From positions 6,762,545 through 6,826,544 of the forward strand of contig NC_088790.1 in assembly GCF_949628265.1 (NCBI RefSeq): DNA of 64,000 bases, written 5' to 3'. Shown piece after piece: positions 61,728 through 64,000 of the stretch (its first letter is position 1; each line of letters begins with the position of its first letter). The notes below the pieces were generated by a model. It ran no database searches. It worked only from the letters and a program-made list of their open reading frames with translations, and was not told the DNA's origin. The stretch is from Cloeon dipterum. Lineage: Eukaryota; Arthropoda; Insecta; Ephemeroptera; Baetidae. Position numbers and translations under genes: made by a program.

Positions 61728-64000
61728 CTGACGTATTTCGCTCGCTGACTGTATCAGAACAAAAGCCGATCCGCACAAAGTTATTTGCAGGATAATTCAT
61801 GGGCCGACGGGAAAAGCGCCAGATTAGGATACGGCTTGCTTTGACTTGTTCCGTCTACCGTGAAAAGATATAAGCAAACTGCACTTTGAGTTGCCTTGAA
61901 AGACCGATGAGAATGAAAGGACGATGCACTTGCTCGCTAGCTTTTCACGTCGTTTCATGGAGTGGTTATTATTGCTCAGCCAAGTGGGTATGCTTGCTTC
62001 GTGTGGAGAGGCTACAAACTTTCTAGTTGAGCCAAAGAGCTTTTCCACCAGCCAGTCAAATATGAATTGCATCAAGTTTTGACGGAGCGAATGAGTTCCA
62101 TATAAACACCCTTTCTACGCTCTTTAGTTTTATTGAATGTGACGCGTTTGTATGCGCAACGGTGCGAGCGAACAATTTTCATGCGCGTGCGGTTTATTTG
62201 TCCTCATGCTTGTAGAATTTTTAGCAACACTTCACTGGATGGGGTGAATTTAGAAGAGAGCAGTTAATTTGATTTGCAGCAAAGATTGCGTGTAATGAGG
62301 TTCGCCTCGGAATGGCGCTTAATAAGCAAAACAGCAGCGCTGGCCCAATGAAGGGTAAAGATCAGATGCCCGGCACTCCCCAATTAAAAAGCCACTCGAG
62401 GCGATGCTGTGTAAAAAGAAGCCTCGAAGGGTCAAGATATGGCTGCGCCTCTCTAAATTAGGCTCGTAAAAATCTATTATATGTCTGATTTATTAAGTTA
62501 ACACTGCGGGCATTTTCACAGCGTTTTCACTTCAGCAGAGGAATCTGAATTAATATGGGGTGGGGGGGATTAAAATGCATTTGCAAATTGAAAATTGTTG
62601 AACCAGTATTGCACAGTGCTAATTGCAAGTAGTGAACTGGGCAGTGTGCTTCTATTGCACATTATATTGGCAACAAACGTAACACTGGGTGACCATGATA
62701 GCAATGCACAAGATATTATTTGCTGCAGTGTGTACGATATTGCTGATTCTCATTTACAATGGAATCATAAATTTATAACCTGAACGTTCTAGATTTTCTT
62801 GCAAGCTAGGAAAGCGTTTCTCAAGAGCGTATTCAGCATATACTTCAAAAACCTTTTAAATCTCTTTACTTTTGCCTTGCAGAGAATGCAGTTATTGGCA
62901 CGATTTGCCAACGGTTATTGACACAACTTTCACGTTTATTGCCACTCAAAGGAAATGGTCCGTGAAAAATTCAAGTATCCACCACTATGTACCGAAAAAT
63001 TGGCACAGAGTGACGGCCTTGTGGAGAACTTACTTAGTGCGGAACGCTCCGTATGGCCCCCTCGTTTAATTGAAAGCCAAACAGTGTTAGAGCAAAAAGT
63101 TTGCGAAGGAGAACGCCCTTCCCTCTTTTCGGCTCTGATGTTCCCATTTAGGGGAAAATAAAATTCCACGCAGCGGTTGAGTTTTGGAGAAAAAGGGGGA
63201 TAATGAATTCGCGTCCTCGTCGCCGCCACCGCCGCCGACGCGCGGGCTCGTTATCGTAATTTACCGCCAAAAAGCGCGCGATGCTACTCAAAATTGTTCC
63301 GCCGAGCGTAAAACTGCCGCCCCGCAGTGGTCGAAAAGCAACAATTTCCGCGACTCGCATTTCTTGCCAGCCGACAACAATGGTTGACACGCAATTCGTC
63401 GTTGCTTTTGAGTCAGATTCCACGCAGCGCATTCGCTGCGAACATGGGGGCGCACGGCCTGTCGGCCTTTTCATTCCCGAAAAAGTTGCAACATGCTGAT
63501 ACAAAGACAGAATAAAGAAAGAAAGCCGTTTTTGCGTACGCGGATGGCCGTAAAAAAGCGAGATTGCCACTGCCTCGAAGGCTGGACAATTTATTCAGTG
63601 GGCTCGGAAGAAAGGAAAGGGAGCGCATACCTCCCGGGGTTTCTTGGCAATATTAATGGAATGAATTTTGCACGGAGCGGGAATAGATTCAAAGGCGATC
63701 TTCTCAATCTCAGAGGAGAAATTAAAAAAGAGATGCCCAGCCGCCGACCCTGCAGTGCTTCCGCTTGATTAAAACAAAGAAAAGGGAAAGAGGGCGAAGA
63801 GAGGACGCCCCATCCATTTTTCGATTTGATCGATCGCAAATTAATGGGCAGGATTGGATCTGCTCGAAGCGGAATAGGATTGATGGCCGTGATTTAAATC
63901 GGACCGGCTTCCATTCGTTCCCACTCCTAGTCTGACGGTTCAATTTGCACTCGCGCTGCTTGAATTCCCGATTTTTACTGGAGAGTGGGAAGCAATTTAC

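Larger units (their letters stand above)
53241..64000. other. Gene-poor region upstream of LYPD6-like exon 1
   Basis: 10.7 kb in which I could support no coding exon. It is probably 5' UTR intron and upstream regulatory DNA of the LYPD6-like gene, possibly with small exons I cannot recognise. Composition alternates between AT-rich patches (for example 54,550-55,400) and CpG/GA-rich patches (57,000-59,300, 60,400-61,300). Several 100-160-codon frames on either strand show no family motifs. Confidence 0.45.

Noticed and set aside
63148-63570. 140-codon minus-strand frame near the right edge
   Set aside because: Low-complexity Arg stretch from a CCG-rich patch, no recognisable domain.

Overview
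The window is animal nuclear DNA, almost certainly from an arthropod and most likely an insect. Genes are split by short GT-AG introns, many only 51-64 nt. The proteins are metazoan: ZFR, LENG1, hydroxyproline dehydrogenase, a C3orf38 homologue, a thioester protein, eIF4B, ZCRB1, CDIN1, mitochondrial transhydrogenase, RpS13, RNASEH2B and a LYPD6-like Ly6 protein. I assigned them from remembered family sequences and splice-phase consistency. No database search was possible, so the species is not named.

Layout. Bases 1-37,600 are gene-dense with alternating strands: ZFR (-, 3' end outside the window), LENG1 (+), PRODH2-like (+), C3orf38-like (-), thioester protein TEP/A2M (-), eIF4B (+), ZCRB1 (-), CDIN1 (-), NNT (-), RpS13 (+), RNASEH2B (-) and an uncharacterised membrane-anchored JmjC/cupin-like protein (+). 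Several pairs are head to head across 0.4-2 kb: ZFR/LENG1, TEP/eIF4B, NNT/RpS13 and RNASEH2B/JmjC-like. CDIN1 and ZCRB1 run head to tail with only 96 nt between stop and start codons.

Bases 37,600-64,000 differ sharply. This half is gene-poor, rich in AT-rich patches mixed with CpG/GA-rich patches, and has three (TC)n microsatellites. The only gene I could assemble there is a GPI-type Ly6/uPAR protein of the LYPD6 family on the minus strand. It has four coding exons spread over 11 kb, including an 81-nt cysteine exon at 49,091-49,171, and all splice phases agree. The rest looks like intron, UTR and probable regulatory DNA.

Functionally the window is mostly housekeeping: RNA binding and splicing (ZFR, ZCRB1, possibly LENG1), translation (eIF4B, RpS13), genome maintenance (RNASEH2B, CDIN1) and mitochondrial redox (PRODH2-like, NNT). 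It also holds one innate-immunity effector (TEP) and one cell-surface signalling modulator (LYPD6-like). The least explained items are the pseudo-JmjC membrane protein, the CDIN1-ZCRB1 junction, the TEP bait region and an alternative eIF4B N terminus. I saw no transposon, virus-derived element, CRISPR array, rRNA or tRNA gene.
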